From the NCBI GenBank assembly GCA_039000515.1, contig JBCFYV010000012.1, positions 113,649,126 through 113,713,125 on the forward strand: a DNA stretch of 64,000 nt, written 5' to 3'. This stretch comes from Timema cristinae (Eukaryota > Arthropoda > Insecta > Phasmatodea > Timematidae). Under the pieces are notes generated by a model that ran no database searches, was not told the origin of the DNA, and saw nothing but the letters and a program-made list of their open reading frames with translations. Position 1 is the first letter of the stretch, and each line of letters opens with the position of its first letter. Positions 32,072-43,964 of this stretch are shown piece by piece. The translations under genes were made by a program, and so were the position numbers.

Positions 32072-32370
32072 CTGTAGACTGGGGGTAAAGTGTTCGCCTC
32101 AGAACTCGATGTTAGTGGGTTCAAAACCCAGCCACGGTCGATGGATTTTCTTGAGCGATCTAAATCCATAGCACAACTTCCTTCGGAGGGGAAAGTAAAA
32201 CCGTCGGTCCCGTATCAATTGTATCATTTAAAAGAACCCTGTAAAGTATGTGAAAATATCGTTCCCAAAAAATATGGTAGGCTCTTTCACTCTCACTCAA
32301 ATAAGTTCTCGTGTGCTGATATAATCAGTAGGTTCAAAAGTTGCACGTTGGATAGCTCAAATAAATGAAA
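32072..32370 (+). mobile_element. SINE-F, tRNA-headed repeat
   Basis: Head-like 'gtagactgggggtaaagtg' (box A) and 'gggttcaaaacccagcc' (box B), about 35 bases apart as in tRNA genes. The body reads 'cttccttcggaggggaaagt', 'taaaagaaccctgtaaag' and 'gttcccaaaaaatatggtag', ending 'ctcaaataaatgaaagg'. It occurs once here, so family status is inferred from the promoter layout. The 92-codon frame over it is chance. Confidence 0.6.
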
Positions 32371-32812
32371 GGATAATATATATTTTGTCTTGACTGTACA
32401 GCGAATGGTTTACTCAACTTATCTTGTACATACTAGGAACTCAGCTCTTGTTGGAACTGCACTCTATTTTTCATTCCATTTTCCATCTCTGTTCTACATC
32501 GCCTGAAACCTTCCGCCTGGATGCATTTGTTCTGTCACCGAAGAAAGCATTCTAAGTGGATATTGGATGCATTTCTTTGATATTTGGTAAATATTATCCT
32601 TTACTTCCCAGAAACATGGTCGAGCTGTTTGCTGACATATAATTTTTATTTTCTCTCTTCAAAATAAAATGTTAAAAGTGAAATAAAGTGGAATCTATTG
32701 TAATAGTGGTGAGGGGTTGGCACAAAATCCTCGGTCCTAGAAGGTTTGGTGTATCAGGGTTGGGGAAAAAAACACGGGCTATTTTTTATTTAAAAAAATC
32801 TCAACCCATTTG
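32371..32812. other. Unassigned DNA
   Basis: Less AT-rich than neighbours around 32400-32530. No gene or repeat recognised. Confidence 0.45.
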
Positions 32813-32820
32813 AATTATAT

Positions 32821-33129
32821 CAAGGCCATAGTCAGCCAATAATTTCAGAGGGATGGGGGGGGGGGTTTCTAAGTTATACACTGTTCTAGAAACTATTTGA
32901 AGTGTTTTTTTATTGCAACATGACCCCTTAATTTCTGGAGGTTTGGAAAAATTATAGATATTAAACACCTCTAGAAGCTCTCTGAAGTGCTTTTTATGGT
33001 AACACAGCCCCTTAATTTGTACTGGTACCTTAATTTTGATATTGTTTGAGTCATAAATAAAGCCATACATATTTTTTTCATAAAATTTCAGGGGGATTTG
33101 AACCCTAAAACTCCCTGACTACGGCCTTG
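32821..33129. mobile_element. Miniature inverted-repeat element, 309 bp
   Basis: The left end is 'caaggccatagtcagc' and the right end on the minus strand is 'caaggccgtagtcaggg'. Flanked by AATTATAT (32813-32820) and GATTATAT (33130-33137), 7/8. Inside, each arm has a G/C-rich block next to the terminus and two 'ccccttaattt' words. The 8-bp TSD points to hAT or a related superfamily. Non-coding; the 89-codon minus frame is incidental. Confidence 0.7.
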
Positions 33130-33189
33130 GATTATATTGGTCGTTATAGGCCTTTATTCTGGTTTTTATTGGATTATTGGATACAATAC

Positions 33190-33392
33190 CTGTTTTCAAG
33201 CTATACTTATATGGGAAAGGTTGAATTTTAGAGGAAATGTTACCACATTTGCGTAGAGAAAAAGTGGTAAACAATTTTTGGGTAAACGACCCTCTGAACA
33301 CCCGACCGGGATTTGAGCCCTATCTTCCCTTCATATGCGTTCTAACCTATTGCAAGAGGGACACCTTAGACGATGCGACCACCGAAGCGGGT
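33190..33392 (-). mobile_element. SINE-C copy, 3' end lost
   Basis: 'ttgcgtagagaaaaagtggt', 'cgaccgggatttgagcccta' and reversed head 'gatgcgaccaccgaagcggg'. Confidence 0.68.
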
Positions 33393-34289
33393 ATATACTA
33401 ACTGATTTAACCAATAAAACATATATAGTATTTAATCGGGATCAAGTGAAAGATGTTTTAATTTTCATTTATTATTAAGGAAAGAAGAAATAAGAGACTA
33501 ATTAGAGGAAAACAATAATGCAATGTTAACATTTTTAAAAATTTAATTGATAGCTATCTTTTTTTTTTTTTGTGAAATATAATAATACATAGGACCTAAG
33601 GGAAATGTTTAGTCCCGTGGATTAAGACTTTTATTTTAATATTATTTATACACATTATTCTACCTGTATATTAGATTTAAAAAAAAAAGCTATTTTTTAC
33701 TTTCTTGCAAACCCTCGGGCAGATTACATACAGGCATAAGCGCATAAAGCTAATTTTTCTTGAGGGGGCAGGGAAGGGGAGGGGGGAGACACAGTCCGCT
33801 AGAAAATGTTACTATACCTTTAGCCAATAAAAGCTTGTATGCGTATATATGTACTCCCTTAAGGGGGAGGGGGATCCATCAACGTTTAAGGGGTGTCTGT
33901 ACCCCTCACCCCTCCCCTTTCACCCCCTTGTATTTACGTAATACTTTAAGGATGGAGTCTTACTCAAACTAGCTTCGATCGCATTTAATCGACTCTTTAA
34001 ATAAGTCGGGAGGAAAAAGGGAAGATCTTTGTCACAAGTTGGCCATGGATTACTTTCTACCGTGTCTTTGAACAAAGAGGAAAGAGTTTCTAGTTTGAAG
34101 CGTCAAGACGCCTGGCGTAGAGACGGCGTCACTTCGTGGAACTGATCGGAAGCACCATAACACGTGTCAATGTCTGCTCGCCACTTTAAGAGCTTTCAAA
34201 GTGTCACAAGGAAAAGAAAAAGAAAAATTTTAAATATATATATATGGTACAGTAAACGAATTCTCTCTCTCTCCATAAGAGCTATATAC
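33393..34289. other. Unassigned DNA, G/C tracts near 33760-33930
   Basis: G-rich then C-rich tracts ('gagggggcagggaaggggag', 'cccctcacccctcccctttc') and a moderately GC stretch at 33960-34190 that may be unique sequence. No gene model supported. Confidence 0.4.
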
Positions 34290-34611
34290 CTCGTAAAATA
34301 TGTAGAGCGAAATAATATACATTGTTATAGAAACATGATAGGAAAATAATAACGTCACATTTTGCCAAAGAGCATCCCTGAAATAATTTACACTGTTACA
34401 GAAACATATTATTTGCTGTGTGCCTTTTCAACCAGCCCTTTCCCAAAGCTCAAGTAAAAAATGTTTTGTATAAATTTGCCTATAGCTCAGAAAATATTGA
34501 TTTTATAAAAATATGTATTCAAATTAAAGTTTAATTTTTAAGAGTCCTACAATTTTTCAATGATACATTTTTTCGTATCTCAAAGAGTTGTGAAGATATG
34601 ATTAGAAGTGT

Positions 34612-34621
34612 ATTATTATTA

Positions 34622-34654
<33 letters not shown>

Positions 34655-34918
34655 GCGCCACGTCTTACTACCCGTTCGGGTTATACACACACGCTAATGT
34701 GTAATGTTAGGGTGATTGTGAGATGAAATGGAGGACCTACAGTTTAACGTGGGATCCAAACCACGGTGGAGGCCTGGCATTCCCCACATTCACAAGATAT
34801 CTTGTCAGAGGTGAAGGAAGGGTTTGGTAATCAGATAAATCTGTGCCGGGACCGAGGATTGAACCCCGGACCTCCAGCACAGAAGTCCGACACATTACCC
34901 CTAGACCACCAGATCACT
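34612..34918 (-). mobile_element. SINE-A full copy nested in R1
   Basis: (TTA)n tail, reversed 3' end, whole body and reversed head 'ccctagaccaccagatcac'. Flanks 'attagaagtg' and 'attaaaattg' are an 8/10 worn TSD. Confidence 0.85.
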
Positions 34919-35088
34919 TATTAAAATTGAAAATCTCCGCATATTAAAAGTACCATTGAAGTAATTTTTATGTGAAAATGAAATACGTCCGTTTGTTTGT
35001 CATATTAAACAATGATTAGATACTAATTTTAATACATAATCTTTAGAGAAAGTCAAGTTTTTTCTCTTCTAGCCCTTAAGTAAACTAC

Positions 35089-35699
35089 TGTCGCCGCCCA
35101 CCTTTCCATGGGCCTAATCTGTCAGGATAGCTTGCGGGTAAGGGTGAGGACAGTGACCAAATAGGTGTGCGGGCTCAAAATTATACTGATGGTTCTGTTT
35201 GCTGAGTTTATTAGTAGCATCCAGAGTTAACACGAAAATGTGACGTTAAAAGGTGTTATAAAAAGATAAGAACTTTGACGTATGCGCTCGTGAAAGAACT
35301 GGCTTAGTCAGAAATACTTAATTACTGGCTCGAATGACACTGTTCATGACCCCCCTGACAAACTTGAACCTAGTACACTGAGCACGACGGTTACCCTCTA
35401 GCACAAGTACCCGATGACCCGATATTCTAGTCCGAGTGATCTCGATGACGGGCAAAGTGACTGTCTCTGAGTAGATCTTAATGTGTCAGTTGCGTTAGTC
35501 CTAAAACAGAACCCTTTATAGTTCAATTCGGCCCAGTTGCCGAGCACAACGGGAATAAGTTGTTATGAGTTGTCAGCATTATTTCCTAATGTTTACTAAA
35601 TCATCACAAGTTAGCTAGACCAGTTTATTCAGTTACTTAGTTTCAACACTGTTATGTTATTTTTAAATAAACGGCCCAATCTAGAACAGGGGTATTACA
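35089..35699 (+). mobile_element. R4 LTR-like block (candidate solo LTR)
   Basis: A 611-bp block starting 'tgtcgccgcccacctttcc' and ending 'aggggtattaca', i.e. TGT...ACA as in LTRs, inserted cleanly in R1. A diverged second copy lies at 18885-19465. No primer-binding site, polypurine tract or internal genes lie beside either copy, and no 4-6 bp TSD is evident. A solo LTR is the best guess; another repeat type is possible. Confidence 0.5.
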
Positions 35700-35989
35700 T
35701 TAATCTTATTTTAGGGTTGGATGTAAGATTACAAAAATAACTCTGGGCAAAAATATTAAAACCCTAGATACCAAGTTATTGCCTTATCGTTAATGTGGTT
35801 TAGGCTCTTGTATGTGTGTTACTAATCCTTTCCCTCTTCCTCTGACAAGTTTACAAACTCACTCTGCTATTTGCACCTTGAAAACAGTGATGTGCTTTTT
35901 AATATTATCCTTTTCTTGTTTCCTATTCTAGATAGACATATGCTACCACATACTTTTTTAATCTACATCCTGTCAGAAATACTATTTTC

Positions 35990-36196
35990 ATGACTAAACC
36001 AAAGAGCCTAAATTGTAGAGGATTTATAAAAAAACTATTTAAAGATAAAAATAATAATTTTGTTTCACTGTAGGACTATTTTTATAATTATTTAAGAATT
36101 TATGATTTTTGTTTCAACGTTATATCTTTAAAACTCACTGAGTAAAACGTAAATTCACTAACGTGGGAAATCATATCTTGACCGGTCATGACGTCA
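35990..36196 (-). repeat. R2 dispersed repeat, copy 2
   Basis: On the minus strand: 'tgacgtcatgaccggtc', 'tttcccacgttagtg', 'gagttttaaagatataac' and 'cataaattcttaaataatt', aligned with R2 at 22860. The site occupied by the SINE scrap there is intact here. Confidence 0.68.
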
Positions 36197-36210
36197 CAAG
36201 TAGGCAACGT

Positions 36211-36300
36211 CCTTAACAGTTGTTGAATATCTGTCATGAGCATAGCGGAATTAGATGAGAAACATTTAAATGAAGATAAAAAGTTGTTATTAAATTTCAG
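36211..36300 (+). mobile_element. TTAA-element fragment
   Basis: 'cagttgttgaatatctgtca', 'tttaaatgaagataaaaagt' and 'tattaaatttcag' match the inner left part of the element at 12989-13377. The termini are missing. Confidence 0.6.
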
Positions 36301-37070
36301 AACGGAGCAATATTTGATTTATTTTACCAAAAAAATCTTTCGATACAAAAACTGTAAAATTACTGCCTTGACTCGTTTTTTTTTTATTTTATTTTTACTT
36401 TCACACCTTAAGTTTAGAAGTTTTCTTACACGTTTACTCTATTTATTTACAGAAGTGTGATGGCTTGTACGAACGCTTAATTTCTCATTAAATGAAAGAG
36501 AGTCATCCTTATTTTTCAGGGATAGCTTCAAATCGTAGCCACGAATTGAACCCAGAAACATTAAATTGATCTTTTTTTTGTATTATGTATCCAGTACAGT
36601 CACATAAATTACAAGGAGCCGGATTCCCACAGTAGGTTTCATAATAAACAGGCCTCATTTATTGGCTGAGGATTTACTTATAAAGGAGATCTAGATTTAT
36701 TTTAACCCACTGTACTTTAAAGAAAACTTCTGATGTGTAATCGGGAAAGTTTATCAAGCCTTCAGAGTCAAAACACAAACTTGTAAGGTACAAGTATCAA
36801 CGTCACCCAAAGATGTTTAATTACTTAAGTACTTTTGGAAACATCAGGGGAAAAGACCCCCCCACCCCCTCAAACCCCCTAGAGCATGTAGCCACAACTC
36901 TCCGACTAGAGCGACAGCTCAAGACAAGGCAACAACCTCCAGTCACTGGTGCTCACACCCTTACAACATCTCCGAGACTCTTGCGGTCTACACTAGCGCT
37001 GTTCTTCCATCTTGTGGTCGAACACTGTACCAACAGCTGGAGATAAAAACAATGTCTCATGCACGATTTA
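36301..37070. other. Unassigned DNA
   Basis: The 77-codon plus frame at 36813-37046 (ATG start, moderately GC) has no recognisable domain and no splice context I can defend. Confidence 0.4.
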
Positions 37071-37616
37071 AATAAATGGTACGGCGCACCGCACATACTT
37101 TCTCCTTTATATTAAAATAGAGACATTTACTAAAAACCAGTAAGATTTGTGGGACGAAATAATATACATTAGTGCAGAAACACTCCATCAAAGAGCAAAA
37201 ATAAAATAATATACGTTACAGAAACATTTAGGAAAGAAGAAACAGCTCTGTACATCAAAGAGCATACAAATCCATTTCAATTTTAAAGACCTACGTAAAA
37301 AATGTAATATTTGCTTATAGCTCAGAAACTATTGGTTTTATAGGCCCATATTTCAAATTAAGAATTTTATTTCTAATACTACTAATCCAAAATTAAAATT
37401 ATTTCGTATCTGAAATAGTTGCGAAGATTTGGTCAGAATTGGAAATTTCTGCCGGTGTAAAGTATCCTCAAAGTAATTTTCATAGGAAAATGTGAGCTAC
37501 CATTTTGTTTTTAATGTTAAAAAGTGCCTATATACAAGATTTAACCCAAATCGTTAAAGCGGATTTTTAAAAATTCTGTTGTTTTTTTCTCTCTATGCAC
37601 TTCAGTAAACTACACT
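37071..37616 (+). repeat. R1 dispersed repeat, copy 6, 3' end cut
   Basis: Starts 'ggtacggcgcaccgcacata' like copy 2 and runs to 'cttcagtaaactacact', then switches to unrelated 'tgtagaagtatttgtcc'. The 3' third is missing. Confidence 0.72.
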
Positions 37617-38109
37617 TGTAGAAGTATTTGTCCCGATACGCACTTTTAACGCACACAACGTTCGACCGAACACCATATTTTTTTTCAAAACCTGACTCTT
37701 CGTTTTTTTATTTGCTTGGACAACGACAAAACACCACAACATAAAAGATAAATACAAATTTTATCTTTTGTTGGGTAACCAACAAGACATATCACATGGA
37801 TAAAAGAGTAATTTTTAAAAAAAATATGTGGTTAAAAATTGATAGCTACTCTACTTTATTTAGCGAATAAGGAAAACCACTCGATAAACAACAAATCAAG
37901 AAGACAAACATTCAAATAATTTATTTTATCGGCCTGTAGTGGCTAAACACAACAGAACACACTTCTGCACCCCTATTCAATGAAATCTTTGGCCCTGAAC
38001 AACTGCTAAGTATTTGACATTTAAATCACCCCCACCTGCGGGTGCCCATAACACTTTATCAACAAGACTAGCCTGGGCTCCTCTCTTCCTCAGGCACTTA
38101 ACGTCCATG
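37617..38109. other. Unassigned block that truncates R1
   Basis: Unique in the window. It begins TGTAGAAG exactly at the R1 break, so it may be another insertion. No coding motif seen. Confidence 0.35.
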
Positions 38110-38212
38110 ACGTCACCAGACCAATATTCAAACACCAATCTCCCTGTCATCGGCAGTCTGGTTTAACACGATAGTGACGCCCTAGACCATGCGGCCATCG
38201 TATCAGCTCACA
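38110..38212 (-). mobile_element. SINE-C head fragment
   Basis: 'aatctccctgtcatcggcag' and 'ccctagaccatgcggccatc' are the reversed SINE-C head. A CRE octamer (38108-38115) abuts it. Confidence 0.6.
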
Positions 38213-38850
38213 CAATTTTAACAAAGGTGTTTATTTATTTTTTCGATTAATTTGTAATCCCCGTTTTTTCTCGAGTTTTTATTTATTACAGTCCCAGAAC
38301 TTGACCACCCTAATTCTTCTGCGGAGAGTTAGATGAAGGAAATATATTTCGAGAGGTCAAAATATGATTTCTTTTGATTTTCCTACTGTCTAAAATAAAA
38401 GGAAAACTATATAAAAAGCCCCACATAAACAAAGATAGAATGTGACCTGACGCGATTATTTCGATGCAAGTCTTCTTATAGAGGAGAAATTATTGTGAGA
38501 AGGGTGAGGGGGAATGTAGTGAGAGGGGGTAAGAGTAAAAGTTTCCTTGTCTTGTCTTTAAAACGAAATACTAAATAATAAAGAGGAAGACTATTAAGAT
38601 CTAGATCAAAGAATGTATAAAAATGCATGGACACATTTTGTTAACGCAAACATCAGGGTTGTACTTATAGATTTGTTTGGGATTTTTTTGGGGGGTGGGG
38701 GGTTATGGGGGTATGCCTGCTGCGGATGGGGGTAATAAAAGGGTAAGTAGCCCAAAAGTAAATCGCAAAATTTTGATTTTTAAGATTGAATCCTTTTTAA
38801 AATTATATAAAGATTTTTTAAACATTGGGGTTTGTATAACTATAGAAAAT
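38213..38850. other. Unassigned AT-rich DNA
   Basis: G-rich stretch near 38690-38735. Nothing else recognised. Confidence 0.45.
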
Positions 38851-38854
38851 TGAC

Positions 38855-38932
38855 ACCCGGACAAGGATTTAAACCATGGCCATCCGGGTTTACATACTGA
38901 CCATCCTACCAACCGAGCTATCTGGTATCGTC
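38855..38932 (-). mobile_element. tRNA-like remnant
   Basis: On the minus strand 'agatagctcggttggtagga' (box A type) and 'ggtttaaatccttgtccggg' (box B type, stem partner present) are spaced as in a tRNA. The acceptor ends do not pair convincingly. It is either a tRNA pseudogene or a SINE head. Confidence 0.45.
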
Positions 38933-38946
38933 TGCATGTAAGTGTG

Positions 38947-39256
38947 ATTATTATTATTATTATTATTATTATTATCACCGCGTCTTACTACCCGTTCGGG
39001 TTATACGCACTTACGCTAATGCGTAATGGTAGGGTGATTGTGAGATGAAATGGAGGACCTACAGTTTAACGTGGGATCCGAACCACAGTGGAGGCCTGGC
39101 ATTCCTCACATTCACAAGTTGTGATTAATACACGTCTTGTCAGAGGTGAAGTAAGGGTTTGGCAATCAGATAAATCTGTGCCGGGACAGAGGATTGAACC
39201 CCGGAACCCGAGCACAGAGGTCTGATGACACCTTACCCCTAGACCACCAGGTCACC
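38947..39256 (-). mobile_element. SINE-A full copy with TSD
   Basis: (TTA)n tail, reversed 3' end, body and head 'ccctagaccaccaggtcacc'. Perfect 8-bp flanking repeat TAAGTGTG (38939-38946, 39257-39264). Confidence 0.88.
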
Positions 39257-39264
39257 TAAGTGTG

Positions 39265-39570
39265 TCAATCAATTATAGAAATTGACATGAAGGATATCCC
39301 AAGTAAAATTAATATAACAATAGTATTTGTACAATTTAGCTCTAGATGGTACAGGGAAAAGGGGGCGAAGTCACATTACACAAATTTTCCGTTAACATAA
39401 CTTTTATATCTCAAACCTAATAAGGACCCTAGAAAATATATTTTTGAATTTATTTAAATATGAAAGAGACAGATAGAGAATACGGCCTTCAGATTTGAAG
39501 GATACCGGTGAATATATTGAATAAGCAATTTCGGACCGGTCATAGGTGTGGTCCTGCAGCTTGGGCGTGG
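39265..39570. other. Unassigned DNA
   Basis: Nothing recognised before the M46a array. Confidence 0.5.
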
Positions 39571-40215
39571 GTGTATTGAGGTGGACTGGATAGAACTAGC
39601 TCAAGATAGGGATAGGGTGTAATGAGGTGTACTGGATAGAACTAGCTCAAGATAAGGATAGGGTGTAATGAGGTGGACTGGATAGAACTAGCTCGAGATA
39701 GGGATATGGTGTAATGAGGTGGACTGGATAGAACTAGCTCAAGATAGGGCTATGGTGTAATGAGGTGGACTGGATAGAACTAGCTCAAGATAGGGATATG
39801 GTCTAATGAGGTGAACTGGTTAGAACTAGCTCAAGATAGAGATAGGGTGTAATGAGGTGGACTGGATAGAACTAGCTCAAGATAGGGATAGGGTGTAATG
39901 AGGTGGACTGGATAGAACTAGCTCGAGATAGGGATATGGTCTAATGAGGTGAACTGGATAGAACTAGCTCAAGATAGGGATAGGGTGTAATGCGGTGGAC
40001 TGGATATAACTAGCTCAAGATAGGGATAGGGTGTGATGAGGTAGACTGGATAGAGCTATCTCAAGATAAGGATATGGTGTAATGAGGTGTACTGGATAGA
40101 ACTAGCTCAAGATAAGGATATGGTGTAATGAGGTGTACTGGATAGAACTAGCTCAAGAAAAGGATATGGTGTGATGAGGTGGACTGGATAAAACCAGCTC
40201 AAGATAGGGATAGGT
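39571..40215 (+). repeat. M46a minisatellite, about 14 units
   Basis: The unit 'gaggtggactggatagaact' + 'agctcaagatagggatagg' + 'gtgtaat' is the reverse complement of the array at 16765-17308. Variants include GATATGG for GATAGGG and CTAATGAGGTGAAC units that recur twice, about three units apart. Confidence 0.95.
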
Positions 40216-40534
40216 GGCGTACTTTTGAGAGTGCGGCAATTAACTTTCGAGTTCTTGATGTCATAGAGTAATTAATGACAAATACAAATACCTCTTTTAA
40301 TCATATTCTAAAGTGCATTATAAAGGTTTTAGGATTGTCTAACAGATGGTAGTACTTGATCAGTTTGGGTAAACAAATTGGATTTTTCCCTTATTTCCCT
40401 TGAACGCTTCATATATAAAATCCATAGAGAGTATGTTTGTCCTTTGAGGGATCTTTCTTCCCCTTCCCGATACAGTCTAGAGATTAGACATCGGATATGT
40501 AGTCTATGGAGTATGTCATATTTATTAAAACAAA
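40216..40534. other. Unassigned DNA
   Basis: Nothing recognised. Confidence 0.5.
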
Positions 40535-40765
40535 GGCGCTAATCTCTCAGTAGACTAGACTGCCAATGATGGGGAGATCGAGGTTAGAATCCCGGTCAGG
40601 AGTACTGAGTTTTTTTTTTTTCAAAATGCTTTTATATTCTTCCTCCACGCAAATGAGGGTACACTTCCTCTAAATATACCATTCCTCATCTCTAAGTAAT
40701 CATTAGCGTAATTAGTACATCAGCGCATAGCCTGAACGGATAGTAAGACGCGGTGCTTAAAAAAA
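40535..40765 (+). mobile_element. SINE-C copy, head truncated
   Basis: 'agtagactagactgccaatg', box-B-like 'ggttagaatcccgg', middle 'cctccacgcaaatgagggta', 3' end 'gaacggatagtaagacgcgg'. Confidence 0.72.
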
Positions 40766-41330
40766 ACTGGTAAACTATCAGATTTAGAGCCATGTACAGT
40801 TCATGAATAACGCTACGTCCTGATAAGACAAATCTAAATATTTATTAAAAACAACAAAGGGCATACTTGGCACGAAATACTCAATTGGTCCTGTTGACGA
40901 TAGGTTAACCCCTATTATAGGCCTGTCGTGTATTATTTATTTGAGTGTTTATAAGTTACATTTATTTTAAAGGCGTTCTTTATATTCTAAGTAGCGTGAT
41001 AAGTCTCTTCGAGCAAGAAATGTATGCGATAGGTTTGAATGTTATACTGGCATTATAAATGTTTAATTTAGTGTTCTTTCATGTAGAGGTTGTCCTATAC
41101 TATTGATTATTATCCAACCAACTTATTGTGTATCTTACATTAATATATCTCTTGGTTAAAATAGTTGCCGTAGAGCAATAAATGTCCTCAGTTATAAGAT
41201 CCTACGTTGATGGGTAATTTCCACTGCAGATAATTGGCGCCACTGTAAGAAACGTGATCAATACACCAAGAGAATGAAGAGATGAGTTATTTTAATATTT
41301 AAGAGATACTATTCTCTATAGATTTGTGTT
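40766..41330. other. Unassigned AT-rich DNA
   Basis: No gene or repeat family recognised. Confidence 0.5.
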
Positions 41331-41620
41331 TACCACTTCTTACTACCCATCCGGGCTGTACGCATGTTTCCCCAAAAGAGGCGATAAGGATAAAGTTAAA
41401 AATTAAAATAAATATACCCGCGCTTGCATAGAGGTATAGTAGTAAGCTTTCAAGTAAAAGCAAAGGAATAGCTTTTTAAAAGGTCTTCCAAATGTTTATT
41501 TGTAAGAAAATCGGGATATAAGTATGCCAGGCCGGGATTCTAACCCTAACCTGTGCATCACCGGCAAACCAGACCATACGAGACTAAAGCCTTTGTATGC
41601 CTGCCCACTGGTTCGGGTTT
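41331..41620 (-). mobile_element. SINE-C degenerate copy
   Basis: Reversed 3' end 'ttcttactacccatccgggc', an enlarged middle, 'ggccgggattctaaccctaa' (box B) and a worn head. Confidence 0.55.
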
Positions 41621-41711
41621 ATTTTTTGTTTTACAAACTCAAAATTGAGATCCTTGGAAAAAAAATTGCTAGTTTTTAAGCGTTGGGTGTTGAAATAGTT
41701 AGTTAAGGGTA

Positions 41712-41925
41712 CCCCACTTCAGTGGCAGAATGGTCTAAGGCGTCATTTACACATTAGAATGGTCACTGGACTGGCAATGACGGGAATATCGGGGCTCGAA
41801 TCCTGGTCTAAACGTAATGAGGGTACTTTAAAAAAATAAAGTTTTACTCTCTCCTTACATACAAATGTAGGTGCACTTTCAATAAATAAAGCCTTCCTTA
41901 TCATAGCACATTAACGTAATTAATT
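41712..41925 (+). mobile_element. SINE-C copy
   Basis: Head 'cagtggcagaatggtctaag', box B 'gggctcgaatcctgg', body to 'cacattaacgtaatta'. The extreme 3' end is missing where an inverted SINE-C follows. Confidence 0.62.
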
Positions 41926-41929
41926 TTTT

Positions 41930-42127
41930 TTATCACCACGTCTTACTACCTTTTCAGGTTATATGCATATGTACTATTTATGATAATGAATTAGGGACGA
42001 GGAAGGTTCAATTTAGAGGAAATGTAACCGAATTTACGTGGATAGAGAGTTAAAAACCATCCAAGAAAAACTTCTTTTTGTACTGTACATACTATCTTAG
42101 ACCATGCGGCCACAGAAGCAGTTAATT
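41930..42127 (-). mobile_element. SINE-C copy, inverted next to the previous one
   Basis: Reversed 3' end 'ccacgtcttactaccttttc', middle, reversed head 'ttagaccatgcggccacaga'. It forms a tail-to-tail pair with 41712-41925. Confidence 0.65.
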
Positions 42128-42138
42128 AATATGTAAGT

Positions 42139-42445
<307 letters not shown>

Positions 42446-42925
42446 GTATGATTGTACGACTAGTCGATTTGGCCCAAATATAGTTGTTTATAGTTTAATC
42501 TTTGGCCTTTACCATCCTATATTTAAAATAAATATAATAAATAGTGCACCAATCAAAATTGATTTCCAGTCTTCCTAGTCAAGGCCCTATCCCCAGCTTT
42601 GTTAGAAATAACTAATTACTAGAATTAACAATACAACGATTTCAATTAAAATGTAATCAAAAAGCTAACTAACAGATTAAAGAAACATTTCAATTAAAAG
42701 GGGGTGGGGGGAGAACATGTACATTGTTACAAATGGGCACATTTCAATTAATTGTAGATAAATGTTTACTCATTTTAATTTAACTCTACTACGCATTTTA
42801 GAGAGAAAAAAAAGTGTACACCCTAGTTATATATTCACGAAGTCTAAAATGGACTTAGCATCAATTTATAAAACGTGAGAGTAAATCCAAAATAAAATAA
42901 GACACTTTTTATGGTTAGAATGTTG
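42446..42925. other. Unassigned AT-rich DNA
   Basis: Nothing recognised. Confidence 0.5.
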
Positions 42926-42933
42926 ACTATTTG

Positions 42934-43165
42934 TGACGTCACGAAGAGTTAAGCTATGATATCCCATGTTAATATATTACGTTCTACTCGGCGAAATTTA
43001 AATATATAACAATGAAACAAAAGCAATAAATTATTTTAAATTTTTTTTAAATAGTCTTACATTGTCAAATTATGATTTTATTTATCTCGAAGAAGTTTAT
43101 TTTAAGCGTGTTTTTTTTAAATCATTATAGCTGAAAATTTGGTTTATACACGAAACTGTCCAGTA
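42934..43165 (+). repeat. R2 dispersed repeat, copy 3
   Basis: 'tgacgtcacgaagagttaag', 'atcccatgttaatatatta' (unoccupied SINE site), 'ggcgaaatttaaatatat' and a following AT-rich body align with 22860. Confidence 0.68.
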
Positions 43166-43465
43166 GGAATCTTCTTGCCAGGATTTAGATTTAAAAAAGT
43201 TCGTAGAACCAAATGTCTATCTAGCATAGGAAACAAGTAAAAGGTAATTTTAAAACTCAAGTAATTGCAGCCCAGGCACAAATATTAAGAGTGAGTGTGT
43301 GTACTCATTAGCGGAAGAGGGAAAGTGTTAGAAGATAAACAAGAGACCACGCAGGTTTAAACGCTCCCTTTCTTTCTCTTCCCTCACTTTCTATTCCGTA
43401 CATTGAATAGTGTTTAAAGTGTGCTTAGGTGCTTCAAGTTAAAATGCAACCCGATTTGCATAATA
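43165..43465 (+). repeat. R3 dispersed repeat, copy 1
   Basis: 'aaatgtctatctagcatagg', 'agataaacaagagacca' and 'gtgcttaggtgcttcaagtt' align with 62545-62830. It directly follows R2, so the two may be parts of one element. Confidence 0.6.
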
Positions 43466-43707
43466 GCTTCGAATTCACCAAGTAGGCAACATCTTGAAGG
43501 GGTTATTCTGGTCGATCCCAATTCAAGGGGACCCCTTTTCGATTCCAGCTGATGATGCTAAAAATATTTAGTATTTGTATAAGAGTTTGACATGCAATTA
43601 AATTGGTAAATTTATTAGCACTAAGACAGTGTGTGTAGTATTATACGTATAGTTCTAAGTTAGGTTTGTTTGTAGATATGTATATCCAATAATTATATTT
43701 ATAGGTA

Positions 43708-43964
43708 CAGGGTGTCCCAAAATCTACTTTGTAGTAAAGTATCACGTACCGCATTGTAGTTCTTCCTATAAAAGGTGTTGAATAATATCTCCCTCGTGGA
43801 TTTGAGGACATGTATGGAGTTTGGACACGCCTTTTTATATGATAATAATAGGTGTGTCAAGACATACCTTCAGGCCCATGAGGGACAATTGTAACACCTG
43901 TTGTAGGAGGAACTGTTACAAAGTCCGTGGTACTTGACTGCACAGTAATTTTTGGGACACTCTG
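43708..43964. mobile_element. Mariner-like foldback element, 257 bp, TA target
   Basis: Left 'cagggtgtcccaaaatctac' pairs with the right end read on minus, 'cagagtgtcccaaaaattac'. Pairing continues through nearly the whole length to a central 'tttttatatgataataata' loop. TA dinucleotides flank both ends (43706-43707, 43965-43966). CAGGGTGTCCC-type ends with TA targets are typical of Tc1/mariner-type miniature elements. Non-coding. Confidence 0.8.

Larger units (their letters stand above)
34290..35816 (+). repeat. R1 dispersed repeat, copy 5, twice interrupted
   Basis: R1 sequence at 34290-34611, 34919-35088 and 35700-35816. SINE-A interrupts it at 34612-34918 and R4 at 35089-35699. The join 'agtaaactac' / 'ttaatcttattttagggttg' matches the continuous R1 copies ('taaactacctttaattttag'). 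Confidence 0.78.

Noticed and set aside
35089..35699. Complete retrovirus-like element
   Set aside because: Only one LTR-like block at the site, and no gag/pol-like sequence beside it or its second copy.
38855..38932. Intact tRNA gene on the minus strand
   Set aside because: Promoter boxes look right, but I could not form a good acceptor stem by eye; annotated as a tRNA-like remnant.
39571..40215. CRISPR-like or centromere-type satellite
   Set aside because: The unit is continuous with point variants only, and with 14 units it is far too short to call a centromere.
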